A DNA stretch of 64,000 bases from Fundicoccus_A sp052115865 (GTDB taxonomy: Bacteria > Bacillota > Bacilli > Lactobacillales > Aerococcaceae), in the NCBI RefSeq assembly GCF_052115865.1, contig NZ_JBQKME010000001.1, positions 62,001 to 126,000 of the forward strand. The letters run 5' to 3'. Position 1 is the stretch's first letter, and each line of letters opens with the position of its first letter. Below the pieces are notes generated by a model. That model saw only the letters and a list, made by a program, of their open reading frames with translations, had not been told where the DNA came from and did not search any database. Below, piece by piece: positions 19,200 through 28,942 of the stretch. A program made the position numbers and the translations under genes.

Positions 19200-19845
19200 A
19201 AGACAGTTTTCGTTTGTATGGAAGTGGGGCTTCTTAGTAGTAACCGTTAGTGTATTATGTTTAATTTTTAACTTACCTTATCTATATTTGTTTTTAAATA
19301 TGTTAACATCAACATCAATGAATGAAGTAGGAACATTATTCGTGACAGCTATCATTTTGATCCCTTTCGTATTTTCGCCCAGTTTATTAATGATATTAAA
19401 GTATGTTAGAAATGATTATTTAAATAAGAATAACGGAATTAAATTAGTATTTCAGTATTATAAGGAAAATTATTTAAATGCAATTAGTCATGGCTTTATC
19501 TTTATCTTTATTGTTTTTATTGTATATGCTGTTTATTGGTTTTATAGTCAATATTTTATTATTCCATACCAGATTTTATCGATTGTTTATTTAATTATTT
19601 CTGTTTTATATATATTTGTTTCACTATATTCAATCGATCGTGAGGAAAAAATAATCGAATATTGGAAAAAAACGGTTAGAATCTGGTTAAATCATCCCAT
19701 TCTTTGTATATATATGATTTCTTTTATTTATTTTATTGGATATATTTCTACATTAAATGGAGCTTTATTATTATTTGCAGCACCAGGTGTAATCATCTAT
19801 ATTGTTAGATACTTCTATTTTGAAATGATGATCAAAACAGTATAA
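19192..19845 (+). CDS. YesL-like polytopic membrane protein
   Basis: About 217 residues with five or six hydrophobic segments. The ATG at 19192 is taken because GGAGGA lies 11 bases upstream; it overlaps the regulator's end by eight bases. The sequence diverges from the other YesL proteins (no clear C-P-x-F-T-x-G motif), but length, topology and place beside a YesM/YesN pair agree with the DUF624 group. Function unknown; a role in transport or sensing is inferred from position only. Confidence 0.65.
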   Translation: MIERQFSFVWKWGFLVVTVSVLCLIFNLPYLYLFLNMLTSTSMNEVGTLFVTAIILIPFVFSPSLLMILKYVRNDYLNKNNGIKLVFQYYKENYLNAISHGFIFIFIVFIVYAVYWFYSQYFIIPYQILSIVYLIISVLYIFVSLYSIDREEKIIEYWKKTVRIWLNHPILCIYMISFIYFIGYISTLNGALLLFAAPGVIIYIVRYFYFEMMIKTV

Positions 19846-19911
19846 TGTATTTATTCATATTCTCCTAAATCTGAATAAATACTATTAGGCACTTAGTTAA
19901 GGAGTTTACAG

Positions 19912-21087
19912 ATGGTTACCGATAAATATATTATTAGAGAACAAAATGAAGCGCTAGTTTTAAATACAATTATTAGAGAAAAGCAGATTTCCAGAGCAAA
20001 AATTTCCACAATGAGTGGTTTGAACAAAGCTTCTGTTTCATCAATTACAAAAAAATTAATCGAAGAGGATTTAATTCTAGAGATTGGTGAAGGAGAATCA
20101 AAACTACTGGGTGGAAGAAAACCAATTATTCTTTCCTTTAACAAAAAAGCTGGGTTAGTATTATCAATGGATTTAGGCCCGGATTATATTTCGGGCATGT
20201 TAACGTATTTAGATGGAGAAATTGTGGACTACGAAATATTCGAACACATAAATCTTAATGCATTTAATATATTCACTTATATTGTGGCTTTATACACACA
20301 ATTAACCACAATTAATATCGCTGATTTTACCCATGGAATGATTGGTCTAAGCTTGGCGATACACGGGACAGTTATTGATAATCAAATAAGAATTACTCCA
20401 AATTATCAAATAGGGAATGACTTCATCACACAATTAGAAAATTATTTTAAGATACCCATTTACTTAGAAAATGAAGCCAATTTAGCGGCTTTAGGTGAAT
20501 ATTGTTTTTCGAATGAATATGATTATTTACTCAATTTAAATATTCATCGGGGGATAGGGTCTGGTTTTATACAAAATGGTCATATATATGAAGGATCTAG
20601 AGGGTATAGTGGTGAGATTGGTCATACCATTATCGTACCGGATGGCAAAAAATGCCCATGTGGTAATAAAGGTTGCTTGGAACAATATGCCTCTAATGCT
20701 GTTTTAATTGAGTCGATCAAAGAAAAGCTTGCTCTTGAACATTTAATAATAAATGAAGTTGGACAACTTTATCATACAAATAAAGAAGTTAAAGATATTT
20801 TGTTACAAAATGCAAAGTATTTAAGCATTGCGATAAACAATTTAGCTGTTTTATTTGATCCAGAAGTTGTGATTATTAATCATCCTTTATATCACGAATT
20901 ACCTGAATTGATTGAAGAAATACAGAATAGAATGATTAGTTCTTTAACTGATAATATTGCTTTACAAGTGAGTAATTTATTAAATCAAGCAACACTTTTA
21001 GGAGGCGTCGCGAATGTTATTAAAAAGTATTTAAATATAGAAGATTTAAAATTAACAAGCTTAACGTCACTACATACTGAAGGATAA
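19912..21087 (+). CDS. xylR: ROK-family xylose repressor XylR
   Basis: 391 residues. The N-terminal winged helix-turn-helix (ISRAKISTMSGLNKASVSSI) binds DNA, and the C-terminal ROK sugar-kinase-like domain holds the zinc motif CPCGNKGCLEQYAS. ROK repressors of this length directly upstream of xylA-xylB are XylR, released from DNA by xylose. Its transcript ends in a terminator overlapping its last codons, and an operator-like sequence follows the xylA -10 box. RBS AAGGAG. Confidence 0.9.
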   Translation: MVTDKYIIREQNEALVLNTIIREKQISRAKISTMSGLNKASVSSITKKLIEEDLILEIGEGESKLLGGRKPIILSFNKKAGLVLSMDLGPDYISGMLTYLDGEIVDYEIFEHINLNAFNIFTYIVALYTQLTTINIADFTHGMIGLSLAIHGTVIDNQIRITPNYQIGNDFITQLENYFKIPIYLENEANLAALGEYCFSNEYDYLLNLNIHRGIGSGFIQNGHIYEGSRGYSGEIGHTIIVPDGKKCPCGNKGCLEQYASNAVLIESIKEKLALEHLIINEVGQLYHTNKEVKDILLQNAKYLSIAINNLAVLFDPEVVIINHPLYHELPELIEEIQNRMISSLTDNIALQVSNLLNQATLLGGVANVIKKYLNIEDLKLTSLTSLHTEG

Positions 21088-21108
21088 AATCTGTAGTGAC
21101 GTTTTTAT
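21064..21108 (+). terminator. Terminator of xylR
   Basis: ACGTCACTACA (21064-21074) pairs perfectly with TGTAGTGACGT (21092-21102) and is followed by a T-run. The left arm lies inside the last codons of xylR. Confidence 0.9.
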
Positions 21109-21121
21109 TTATTTAAAATGA

Positions 21122-21193
21122 ATGAAAGCGGTTGACTATCAAATGGAGCTAGCGTATAATTTATTCGAGAGTTAGTTAGCACGATAAACAAAC
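21122..21193 (+). promoter_or_regulatory. xylA promoter with cre-like site and XylR operator candidate
   Basis: TTGACT (21132-21137) and TATAAT (21155-21160) are separated by 17 bases. A cre-like TGAAAGCGGTTGAC starts at 21123 and overlaps the -35 box. Downstream of the -10 box, AGTTAGTTAG (from 21170) and ATAAACAAAC (to 21192) form an imperfect inverted pair resembling Firmicute xylose operators. Together this predicts XylR repression plus CcpA catabolite repression. Confidence 0.75.
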
Positions 21194-21242
21194 GTTCGTT
21201 GTAAAGGGTAAAATTCAAAAAAATCATTAAAGGAGCTCAACC

Positions 21243-22550
21243 ATGACATATTTTCCAAATTTTGACAAAGTAGTATTTGAAGGAAACCAAACGAAAAATC
21301 CATTTGCTTTCCGTCACTATAATCCAGAAGAAGAAGTATTGGGTAAACCAATGAAAGAACATTTGCGTTTTGCCTTAGCCTACTGGCATACGATTACGCA
21401 AGACGGTGGAGATCCATTTGGTGATGGAACTTACATTCGTACTTGGGACGGCGAAACACCGATGGAAACAGCTAAAAACAGAGTCGATGCTTTTTTTGAA
21501 TTATTAGTAAAGTTACAAGTAGAATATTTCTGCTTCCACGACGTAGATATTGCACCTCAAGGGGATTCACTCGAAGAATTTTTCCAAAATTTAGATGAAG
21601 TAACAGACTATATTAAAGAAAAAATGGATGAAACAGGCGTTAAGTTATTATGGAATACTGCTAATATGTTCACCCATCCTCGCTTTATGAATGGTGCTGC
21701 TTCATCAAACAGTGCAGATGTATTTGCTTATGCAGCAGCTCAAGTGAAAAAGGGCTTAGATCTAAGTAAAAAATTAGGTGGTTTAAACTATGTGTTCTGG
21801 GGCGGTCGTGAAGGATACGAATCATTAATCAATACCGACATTGCTTTTGAACAAGATAATATAGCACGTTTCTATAGAATGGCCATTGCCTATTCTGAAA
21901 AGATTGGGCACAAGATTCCATTTTTAATTGAACCAAAACCAAAAGAGCCAAGTACTCACCAATACGACTATGATGCAGCTACTTCTATGGCATTTTTATT
22001 GAAATATGATTTAGAAGATCACTTTAAGTTAAACTTAGAAGGAAATCACGCGACATTAGCTGGTCATACTTTTGAACATGAATTGCATGTGGCTCGTACT
22101 TTCAATGCTTTAGGTTCAATGGATGCTAACCATGCAGAAAAAATGTTAGGTTGGGATACGGATGAGTTCCCTTATAACATTTACGATACGACTTTTGCCA
22201 TGTATGAAGTTCTAGAAAATGATGGTATTGCACCTGGTGGCATTAACTTTGACTCTAAATTACGTCGTACATCGATTGATATGGATGACTTAGCTTTAGG
22301 TCATATTGCTGGTATGGATGCATTCGCTCGTGGCTTGAAAGCAGCGGCGAAATTAAAAGAAGACCGTTTCTTTGATGAATTGAAAGAAAAGCGCTATGCA
22401 AGCTACAAATCTGGTATTGGACTTGAAATCACTGAAGATAAAACAGATTTTGATTTATTAACCGAGTATGCTCTTAAAAATGACGATATTCAGCTAGAAT
22501 CCAGTCACTTAGAATATGTTAAATCTTTAATCAATGATTATTTAGTTTAG
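21243..22550 (+). CDS. xylA: Xylose isomerase
   Basis: 435 residues, the usual length for class II xylose isomerases. It interconverts D-xylose and D-xylulose in the cytoplasm using two divalent metals. Visible signatures are FCFHDVDIAPQG (catalytic His region), YVFWGGREGYE, the lysine and metal ligands in FLIEPKPKEPSTHQYDYD and NLEGNHATLAGHTFEHEL. Codon use is cleaner (more highly expressed) than in the regulators around it. Four bases from stop to the xylB ribosome region, so xylA-xylB is an operon under the promoter above. Confidence 0.97.
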   Translation: MTYFPNFDKVVFEGNQTKNPFAFRHYNPEEEVLGKPMKEHLRFALAYWHTITQDGGDPFGDGTYIRTWDGETPMETAKNRVDAFFELLVKLQVEYFCFHDVDIAPQGDSLEEFFQNLDEVTDYIKEKMDETGVKLLWNTANMFTHPRFMNGAASSNSADVFAYAAAQVKKGLDLSKKLGGLNYVFWGGREGYESLINTDIAFEQDNIARFYRMAIAYSEKIGHKIPFLIEPKPKEPSTHQYDYDAATSMAFLLKYDLEDHFKLNLEGNHATLAGHTFEHELHVARTFNALGSMDANHAEKMLGWDTDEFPYNIYDTTFAMYEVLENDGIAPGGINFDSKLRRTSIDMDDLALGHIAGMDAFARGLKAAAKLKEDRFFDELKEKRYASYKSGIGLEITEDKTDFDLLTEYALKNDDIQLESSHLEYVKSLINDYLV

Positions 22551-22560
22551 GAGTTTGCTT

Positions 22561-24054
22561 ATGAGTTATGTATTAGGCATTGATTTAGGCACAAGCTCTT
22601 TGAAGGGTCTATTAATGAATCAACAAGGAGAAATTGTTGAAACTGCGACTGCTTCATATGAGCTTTACCACCCTAAACCAGGCTATTCCGAACAAAATCC
22701 AGAAGATTGGTACACTGCCTGTGTCGAAGTGTTTGAACAACTTAATGATCAGGTGGAAGACTTTAATGACCGACTTGAAGGGATCAGTTTTTCTGGTCAA
22801 ATGCACAGTCTCGTTTTGTTAGATGAAAATTTAGAGGTTTTACGGCCGGCTATTTTATGGAATGACGTCCGAACAACGGCGGAATGCGATTTTATTATGT
22901 CCACTTTTAAAGACGAACTGTATGACATTACGAAAAATCGTGCCTTAGAAGGTTTTACCTTACCAAAAATATTGTGGGTGCAAAAACATGAACCTGAAAT
23001 TTGGAGCCAAGTTGCCCATATTTTATTACCAAAAGACTATTTAAGGTTAAAACTAACAGGTCAATTCCACATGGACTATTCCGATGCAGCCGGAACCCTA
23101 TTGTTTGATATCAACCAAAAAAAATGGTCAACCAGCATTTTAGATCAATTTAACATCCCAATAAATACTTTGCCTGAAGCCGTAGAAGCCACTGCTTTCG
23201 TCGGCGTTTTAAAAGCAGACTCGGTAGCGAATGTGATATTTACTCAGGAAGTGAAGGTGTTTGCAGGTGGAGCAGATAATGCTTGCGCGGCACTGGGCGC
23301 TGGGGTGATGGATACGGCGACGGGGATGAGTAGTATTGGGACTTCGGGGGTCTTTTTAAGCTATGAGGAGGACGGGCAGAGTGATTACGAAGGCAAATTG
23401 CATCTGTTCAATCATGTGATTCCAAATGCTTACTATTCAATGGGTGTGACTTTGGCGGCAGGGCATAGTTTGAGCTGGTTTAAAGACAATTTCGCTAGTG
23501 ATTTATCTTTTGATGCGTTATTGGATGGAATTGAAAGTATTCCTGTTGGATCCAATGGGCTGCTGTTTACCCCATACATCAGTGGGGAACGGACGCCGCA
23601 TATCGATAGCGCGATTCGGGGGAGCTTTATTGGAATGGATGCGTCACATCATTTGACACACTTTACCCGTGCTGTCATAGAAGGGATTACTTTTTCCCTG
23701 AAAGATTCTCAAAAGCTAATGGACGAGGCGGCTCAACGACATTTTAAGAAGATTATTTCGGTCGGTGGTGGTGCACAAAATAAAACTTGGCTACAAATTC
23801 AAGCCGATATCTTTAATGCGCCGGTAGTTGCGTTAAGTTCGGAGCAAGGACCCGGTTTAGGAGCAGCGATGATTGCTGCGCTGGGCTTAAAATGGTTTGA
23901 TTCAGTTGTAGCATGTGTGGAAACTTTTGTGCAGTACAAAGAAGCGGTTAATCCGATTGCAGAAAATGTTGCGCAATATGAGAAAATTTATCCATTATAC
24001 CGCAAAGTTTATGCCCAAACCAAAGTCCTGTCTGCTGAACTGGCACAAATTTAA
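22561..24054 (+). CDS. xylB: Xylulokinase
   Basis: About 498 residues of the FGGY kinase family; phosphorylates D-xylulose to xylulose 5-phosphate. ATP-site motif GIDLGTSSLKGLL at the N-terminus, SGQMHSLVLLD with the substrate region, and the C-terminal FGGY signature area RAVIEGITFSLKDS followed by SVGGGAQNKTWLQIQADIF. The ATG at 22561 follows TTAGGAG; a TTG six bases earlier is less likely. Ends before a strong terminator. Confidence 0.96.
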   Translation: MSYVLGIDLGTSSLKGLLMNQQGEIVETATASYELYHPKPGYSEQNPEDWYTACVEVFEQLNDQVEDFNDRLEGISFSGQMHSLVLLDENLEVLRPAILWNDVRTTAECDFIMSTFKDELYDITKNRALEGFTLPKILWVQKHEPEIWSQVAHILLPKDYLRLKLTGQFHMDYSDAAGTLLFDINQKKWSTSILDQFNIPINTLPEAVEATAFVGVLKADSVANVIFTQEVKVFAGGADNACAALGAGVMDTATGMSSIGTSGVFLSYEEDGQSDYEGKLHLFNHVIPNAYYSMGVTLAAGHSLSWFKDNFASDLSFDALLDGIESIPVGSNGLLFTPYISGERTPHIDSAIRGSFIGMDASHHLTHFTRAVIEGITFSLKDSQKLMDEAAQRHFKKIISVGGGAQNKTWLQIQADIFNAPVVALSSEQGPGLGAAMIAALGLKWFDSVVACVETFVQYKEAVNPIAENVAQYEKIYPLYRKVYAQTKVLSAELAQI

Positions 24055-24064
24055 ATTGATATTT

Positions 24065-24102
24065 GCTGAACACTCTCTTAAAACCAGAGCGTTCAGCTTT
24101 TT
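24065..24102 (+). terminator. Terminator of xylAB
   Basis: GCTGAAC (24065-24071) pairs with GTTCAGC (24091-24097), extended by CTCT/AGAG, then TTTTT. Confidence 0.92.
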
Positions 24103-24165
24103 ATTTGAATAAATATCCCTGCAGATGCAGATGATCGTAATTAGACTTAAAAGTGCCTCCCAACT

Positions 24166-24291
24166 GTCAGATTGACCCTGGATTAGACGAAAAGTAGCCT
24201 GTTATTCGTCAGATTGACCCTGAATTAGACGAAAAGTAGCCTGTTATTCGTCACATTAGGCTTGGATCAGACGAAAAGTAGCCTGTTATTC
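24166..24291 (+). repeat. Tandem array A: three 42-bp units with inverted repeat
   Basis: Units start at 24166, 24208 and 24250, each exactly 42 bases. Each holds GACGAA and, across the next junction, TTCGTC, so every junction makes an inverted repeat of about 29 bases. The spacer contains GCCTGTTATTC. Units 1 and 2 differ at one base; unit 3 is more diverged. A fourth unit begins (GTCAC) and stops at 24296, directly at the first sense codons of the truncated GH51 gene. Confidence 0.92.
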
Positions 24292-24299
24292 GTCACTTA

Positions 24300-25388
24300 G
24301 TGGAATATCTTAATGTCGATAAAGGGACATATTGGTCTGATTTAAGAAGAAGTCACGGAGTAGAAGAACCTTACGGCATTAAAACTTGGTGCTTAGGTAA
24401 TGAGATGGATGGCGAATGGCAAATTGGTCAAAAATCTGCTGAAGAATATGGGAAATTAGCTTTAGAAACCGCAAAAGTAATGAAATGGGTCGATGATTCG
24501 ATTGAACTGGTTGTTTGTGGTAGCTCAAGTTCGAGTCGTCCAACCTTTGTTGACTGGGAGTTAACTGTCCTTGATTATACTTATGACCATGTGGAATATT
24601 TATCATTGCACCAATACTATGACAATAAGACCGATGATTTAGCTGGTTTCTTAGCCAAATCTGAAGACATGGACCGCTTTATTAAGTCGGTCGTTGCGAT
24701 TTGTGACACTGTAAAAGCTAAAAAACGTAGTGATAAAACAATGATGCTTTCGTTTGTTGAGTGGAATGTATGGTATCACTCCAATGAAGAAACAGACAAT
24801 GCAAAACCTTGGCAACAAGCTCCACATATTTTAGAAGACATTTATAATTTTGAGGATGCTTTATTAGTAGGTAGCATGATTATTACTTTGTTGAAAAATT
24901 CAGACCGAGTGAAAATTGCTTGTCTGGCTCAATTAGTAAACGTGATTGCCCCAATTATGACTGAAAAAGATGGCCCAGCTTGGAAGCAAACGATTTATTA
25001 TCCATTTGCTCAAGCATCTAATTATGGTCGTGGACTTGCTTTAAATACCATGGTTGATGTTGAAAAGTACGACACTGAAAAAATAAAAGAGGTGCCTTAC
25101 TTAGATTCAGTGGCTATTCATAACGAAGAAGCGAATGAGTTAGTCATCTTTGCAGTCAACAAACATCTAACAGATGAAATCGAAATCGAGCTTGACAGTG
25201 ATTTTGAGTTGATTTCTGTTATTGAAGCAACTGAAATGATGGGCTATAATAAGAAATATATCAATACTGCAAATAGTCAAGAGGTTGTTCCAAAAGATAC
25301 CGATAATGTGAAGATATCAAATTCAAAAGCAAGCGTTACTTGCCAACCACTTTCGTGGAATATGGTACGTATTAAATTAGCTGAATAA
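24300..25388 (+). pseudogene. GH51 alpha-L-arabinofuranosidase, 5'-truncated
   Basis: 362 residues remain, against roughly 500 in intact GH51 enzymes. Acid/base Glu35 (CLGNEMDG) and nucleophile Glu154 (SFVEWNVWY) are present and 119 residues apart, as in the family, but about 140 N-terminal residues including the first barrel strands are missing. Upstream in frame there is a stop at 24279 within array A. The only start is GTG at 24300 with no ribosome site. The remaining frame is intact with normal codon use, so the deletion looks recent. Intact enzymes release L-arabinose from arabinan or arabinoxylan oligosaccharides. Confidence 0.85.
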
Positions 25389-25395
25389 AAAAATT

Positions 25396-25436
25396 AAAGT
25401 CTAGAAAATCTTTCAACAGGTTTTTTAGACTTTTTC
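25396..25436 (+). terminator. Terminator after the GH51 remnant
   Basis: AAAGTCTAGAAAA (25396-25408) pairs with TTTTTTAGACTTT (25421-25433) followed by further T residues. Confidence 0.8.
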
Positions 25437-25459
25437 AATAAATAATAAGGAGAGAGCAC

Positions 25460-27235
25460 ATGGCATACTTATTTGCTCATTTTATTAGCGAACAAAAAGA
25501 TGGCGAGCAAGTTTATTTTAGCGTAAGTAAAGATGGCTTACACTTCACCGATTTAAACGAAGGCTTCCCTGTTTTAAAATCAGAAATTGGAGAAAAAGGG
25601 GCACGTGATCCCTTTCTAGTGCGTGACCAATCCAATGATAAATTTTATTTGATTGCTACTGACCTTAGAATTGAAAAAGGTTTGGGCTGGCAACATGCGA
25701 TTACTAACGGAAGTAGGGATATGCTGGTCTGGGAGTCTAAGGATTTGATTTATTGGGGTGAGCCTTGGAAGGTCACTTTAGCGCCTGAAGATGCGGGTAA
25801 TTTATGGGCACCTGAAGTGATTTACGACCGTGAAGCGGAGTCGTTTTTAGTTTTCTGGGCGTCTCAAGTAGATGGCAAACATGATATGTATTATGCTCAT
25901 ACTTCGGATTTCCGCAATTTTAGTGAGCCAGCTAAATTTTTAGAAAAAACAATGGATGTCATTGATTCTACTATTGCTTACAGTGATGGCATGTATTATC
26001 GCTTTACAAAAAGTGAAGAAAATAGTCGGGTTTTTATGGACAAGAGTTCAAGTTTGTTAGGTGAGTATACGGAAGTGACTTCTGAATACTTAGCGGACTT
26101 GGAAGGTGTCGAAGGACCAGAAATCTATCTCTTGCCTGATGGCGAAACTTGGGCATTAATCTTAGACCACTTTAAAGCGGGCACTGGCTACGGGATTGCT
26201 GTGACAAAAGACTTAGCAAGTGGTGAGTTTAAAGCTTTGGATGCTTCAGAATATGATATGGGTGAAACTATCAAGCGTCATGGTGGAGTCCTACAAATTA
26301 CGGATGAAGAATATGACCGCTTGTTGAAATATTACAAGCAAAATAATCCAATTCTCCCTGACTTGCATGCTGATCCAGATATTGTGGCTTTTAATAATAA
26401 ATATTATATTTATCCAACGACTGATGGTTTTACTAACTGGTCAGGTCATACTTTTTCAGTCTTTGAATCAGAAGACTTGCAGACATTTGAAAATAAAGGT
26501 CAAATTCTTGACCTCGCTTCTGATCAAGTGGCGTGGACGACTGGTAATGCATGGGCGCCTTGTTGTACTGAAAAAGATGGACGCTATTATTATTACTTTA
26601 CAGGTAAGGGCGAGTCTGGCCAGTCAGGGATTGGGGTTGCGGTAAGTGACCATCCAACTGGACCATTCAAAGCAATGGATGAACCAATTTTAAGTCCTTC
26701 ACTTGTTGAAAGGGAAGATTTGAGACTTTCTTCTGTAATCGATCCTTCGATTTATGAAGAAGATGGTGTGTATTATTTATTATTTGGTAATGGTTATTCT
26801 GGTGTCATTGTGGAGTTAAATGATGACATGGTGTCTGTGAAGGAAGAAACGATGCGGCTGATTGAAGGCATGGTTGATTTCCGTGAGGCTGTGACTGTCC
26901 TTAAACGTGGCGGGCTCTATCATTTCACTTGGTCATGTGACGACACGCGTTCTGAAAATTATCATGTCAATTACGGGACATCAAAATCACTTTATGGTCC
27001 AATTGACTATCATTATCCAATTCTTGAAAAAATTCCTGAACGAAATATTTTCGGCACAGGTCACCATAGTATTTTAAAAGTTCCAAATGAAGATACTTAT
27101 TATATTGCCTACCACCGCTTCGGTTTGCCACTTGAAAACTTTGAGAACAAAGATGAACATGGCTATAACCGAGCAACTTGCTTATCGCCACTCGATTTTG
27201 ATGAAAAAGGCTACATGCGTAAAGTGATTCAATAA
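25460..27235 (+). CDS. Tandem-domain GH43 glycosidase (arabinan/xylan-type)
   Basis: 591 residues made of two GH43-like five-bladed propellers. Domain 1 (about 1-290) has GARDPFLVRDQSNDKFYLIA with the Asp of the RDP motif, LWAPEVIYD, and GVEGPEIYLLPDG with the Glu region. Domain 2 (about 295-591) starts LPDLHADPDIVAFNNKYYIY, then NAWAPCCTEKDGRYYYYF and SSVIDPSIYEEDGVYYLL. Each has the residues expected for catalysis, so both may be active. No signal peptide. It follows the truncated GH51 and xyl genes, suggesting arabinoxylo- or arabino-oligosaccharides, but the exact linkage is not readable. Confidence 0.85.
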   Translation: MAYLFAHFISEQKDGEQVYFSVSKDGLHFTDLNEGFPVLKSEIGEKGARDPFLVRDQSNDKFYLIATDLRIEKGLGWQHAITNGSRDMLVWESKDLIYWGEPWKVTLAPEDAGNLWAPEVIYDREAESFLVFWASQVDGKHDMYYAHTSDFRNFSEPAKFLEKTMDVIDSTIAYSDGMYYRFTKSEENSRVFMDKSSSLLGEYTEVTSEYLADLEGVEGPEIYLLPDGETWALILDHFKAGTGYGIAVTKDLASGEFKALDASEYDMGETIKRHGGVLQITDEEYDRLLKYYKQNNPILPDLHADPDIVAFNNKYYIYPTTDGFTNWSGHTFSVFESEDLQTFENKGQILDLASDQVAWTTGNAWAPCCTEKDGRYYYYFTGKGESGQSGIGVAVSDHPTGPFKAMDEPILSPSLVEREDLRLSSVIDPSIYEEDGVYYLLFGNGYSGVIVELNDDMVSVKEETMRLIEGMVDFREAVTVLKRGGLYHFTWSCDDTRSENYHVNYGTSKSLYGPIDYHYPILEKIPERNIFGTGHHSILKVPNEDTYYIAYHRFGLPLENFENKDEHGYNRATCLSPLDFDEKGYMRKVIQ

Positions 27236-27656
27236 ATGTGGGTGAAGTGAGGCATATAGGTAAAAGCTTTATTTGTGTGTAATTTGATACAGATAGGGCG
27301 ATGTGCTTTTTGGAAGTGATGCGGTGAAGGTTGTTAAGTGAAAACCTTTGGACTTGGAGCAAAGCTTGATTTGAGAGAAAACTGATGAGCCAGGGGAATC
27401 CTTGTTTTATGTGAAAACCGTTGGCTTGTGAAATTTTTGTGAGTGATTAAATAAACATGGGGAAAGTGTTTCCTCATGTTTATTCATTTAAGTTGTTGAT
27501 GTGCTTTATTTTAGTTGTTCTTTAATTGCCGATTTAGTAGTTGATGCAAATAGTGGGGCTTTATTATTTATTAGCTTGCTTAAATGTTGTTGTCCAATAC
27601 TAGGTATTAGAGAGGCTATTTATTATTTATTTATATAATCGTATGGAGGGGAAGAA
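27236..27656 (+). other. Noncoding gap with terminator-like hairpin
   Basis: No gene seen. The inverted repeat ATAAACATGGGGAAA (27451-27465) / TTTCCTCATGTTTAT (27469-27483) with a three-base loop could end the GH43 transcript, although a T-run is poor. Between 27320 and 27430 short GTGAAAACC-like words recur every 36-37 bases, too degenerate to call an array. Confidence 0.6.
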
Positions 27657-28838
27657 GTGAAAAACGCTTCGTTTTTTAGTCGTCTGTCGTCCAATGAAAA
27701 ATATATTGTCAAATGTATGTATTATGTATTTGCTGTAAATGGTTTGTATGCCATGATTATGGGGCCGTTGCTACCATATATTAGTGAAGCTTACCAATTG
27801 AGTAATACAGTTAGCGGATCATTGATTTCTGCGCATTATACCGGAAATTTATTATCAAGTTTTATTGCTGGTATTTTACCAGCTTATATTGGTAGAAAAA
27901 ATTCCGTTGTCTTATTAAGTAGTTTTGTGGTGGCTGGATTTTTACTAATGATTGTTACTGGGAATCCATTTCTATTACTGCTATCATTTTTCTTTACTGG
28001 GATAAGTCGTGGAAGTATTTCTAACTTTAACAATGCAACTATGAGTGAAATTACAGATGGTAATTCGGGCGCATTGAGTTTTATGCATGCGGTATTTGCG
28101 ATTGGTGCCTTGATTGCACCTTACGTGGTTGTTGGTTCAGTGTCAATGTTAGGTTCAAATGGCTGGCGTCTTGCTGCTGTGATTATTATTATTTTAACAG
28201 TCATTTCAATTATCCTATTCTCACGCATGAAGTTAGATGAGAAAGCCACTGAGAAAAAATCTCCCTTATCTTACTCATTTATGAAGAAGAAGACTTTTTG
28301 GATTTTAGCTAGCATTTTGTTTTTCTATTTATGTGCAGAAGCAACTATCAATGGTTGGCTAGTGAAGTATTTTGTGGACTTAGAAATCTTTACAATTGCT
28401 TATTCGCAATTTCTAGCATCATTATTATGGATTGGGATTTTAATTGGACGTTTGGTAGTTTCAGCCATTGGACATCGTTTTACCAATAAACAAATCCTTT
28501 ATGTACTATCGGCAGTGACGACTGTGTTATTTATTGTATTATTAACTTCACGTGATTCAATAATTATTACACTAGCAATTTTCGGTCTTGGTCTTTCCAT
28601 GGCTGGAATTTACCCAACTACGATTGCAGCTACGGGTGGATTTATTAAAGAATATCCGATGGCAATGGGAATTCTGCTTGTACTGGGTGGACTAGGTTCC
28701 ATTCTAATGCCGATTATTACTGGTGCATTGGCCGATCAATTCGGAATCTTGTTTGGTATGGCAGCCATCGTTGTTGCGTTGGCGTTACTAATTATATTTG
28801 TGTTTGCCTATGATTTAGATTCAAGAAATAAAGAATAG
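27657..28838 (+). CDS. MFS transporter, putative sugar permease
   Basis: 393 residues with 12 predicted membrane helices and the MFS loop 2-3 motif AGILPAYIGRKNSVVLLS. Starts at GTG 27657 after GGAGGGG. It resembles FucP/YfkF-like sugar or drug MFS proteins, without substrate-specific motifs I can name. Because no other rhamnose or xylose monosaccharide transporter is present, and rhaBAD follows, import of a free sugar is a reasonable inference. Sugar export is an alternative. Confidence 0.75.
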   Translation: MKNASFFSRLSSNEKYIVKCMYYVFAVNGLYAMIMGPLLPYISEAYQLSNTVSGSLISAHYTGNLLSSFIAGILPAYIGRKNSVVLLSSFVVAGFLLMIVTGNPFLLLLSFFFTGISRGSISNFNNATMSEITDGNSGALSFMHAVFAIGALIAPYVVVGSVSMLGSNGWRLAAVIIIILTVISIILFSRMKLDEKATEKKSPLSYSFMKKKTFWILASILFFYLCAEATINGWLVKYFVDLEIFTIAYSQFLASLLWIGILIGRLVVSAIGHRFTNKQILYVLSAVTTVLFIVLLTSRDSIIITLAIFGLGLSMAGIYPTTIAATGGFIKEYPMAMGILLVLGGLGSILMPIITGALADQFGILFGMAAIVVALALLIIFVFAYDLDSRNKE

Positions 28839-28849
28839 CTATATACTCG

Positions 28850-28881
28850 AAAAGCTTCCTGATTGTTGGGGAGCTTTTTTG
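28850..28881 (+). terminator. Terminator of the MFS gene
   Basis: AAAAGCTTCC (28850-28859) pairs with GGGGAGCTTTT across a short loop, followed by TT and GTTTT. Confidence 0.85.
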
Positions 28882-28942
28882 TTTTGGCGTGGAGTGGAGG
28901 TGGGGAGACTGATGAAGTTGTTGGAGATTAGCTGTGTAGGAT

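Noticed and set aside
24166..24291. Array A as a factor-independent terminator of xylB
   Set aside because: A strong terminator already ends xylB at 24065-24102, and the array hairpins have no T-run.
26967..27362. 131-codon minus-strand frame
   Set aside because: It lies largely antisense to the well-supported GH43 gene and lacks a start signal.
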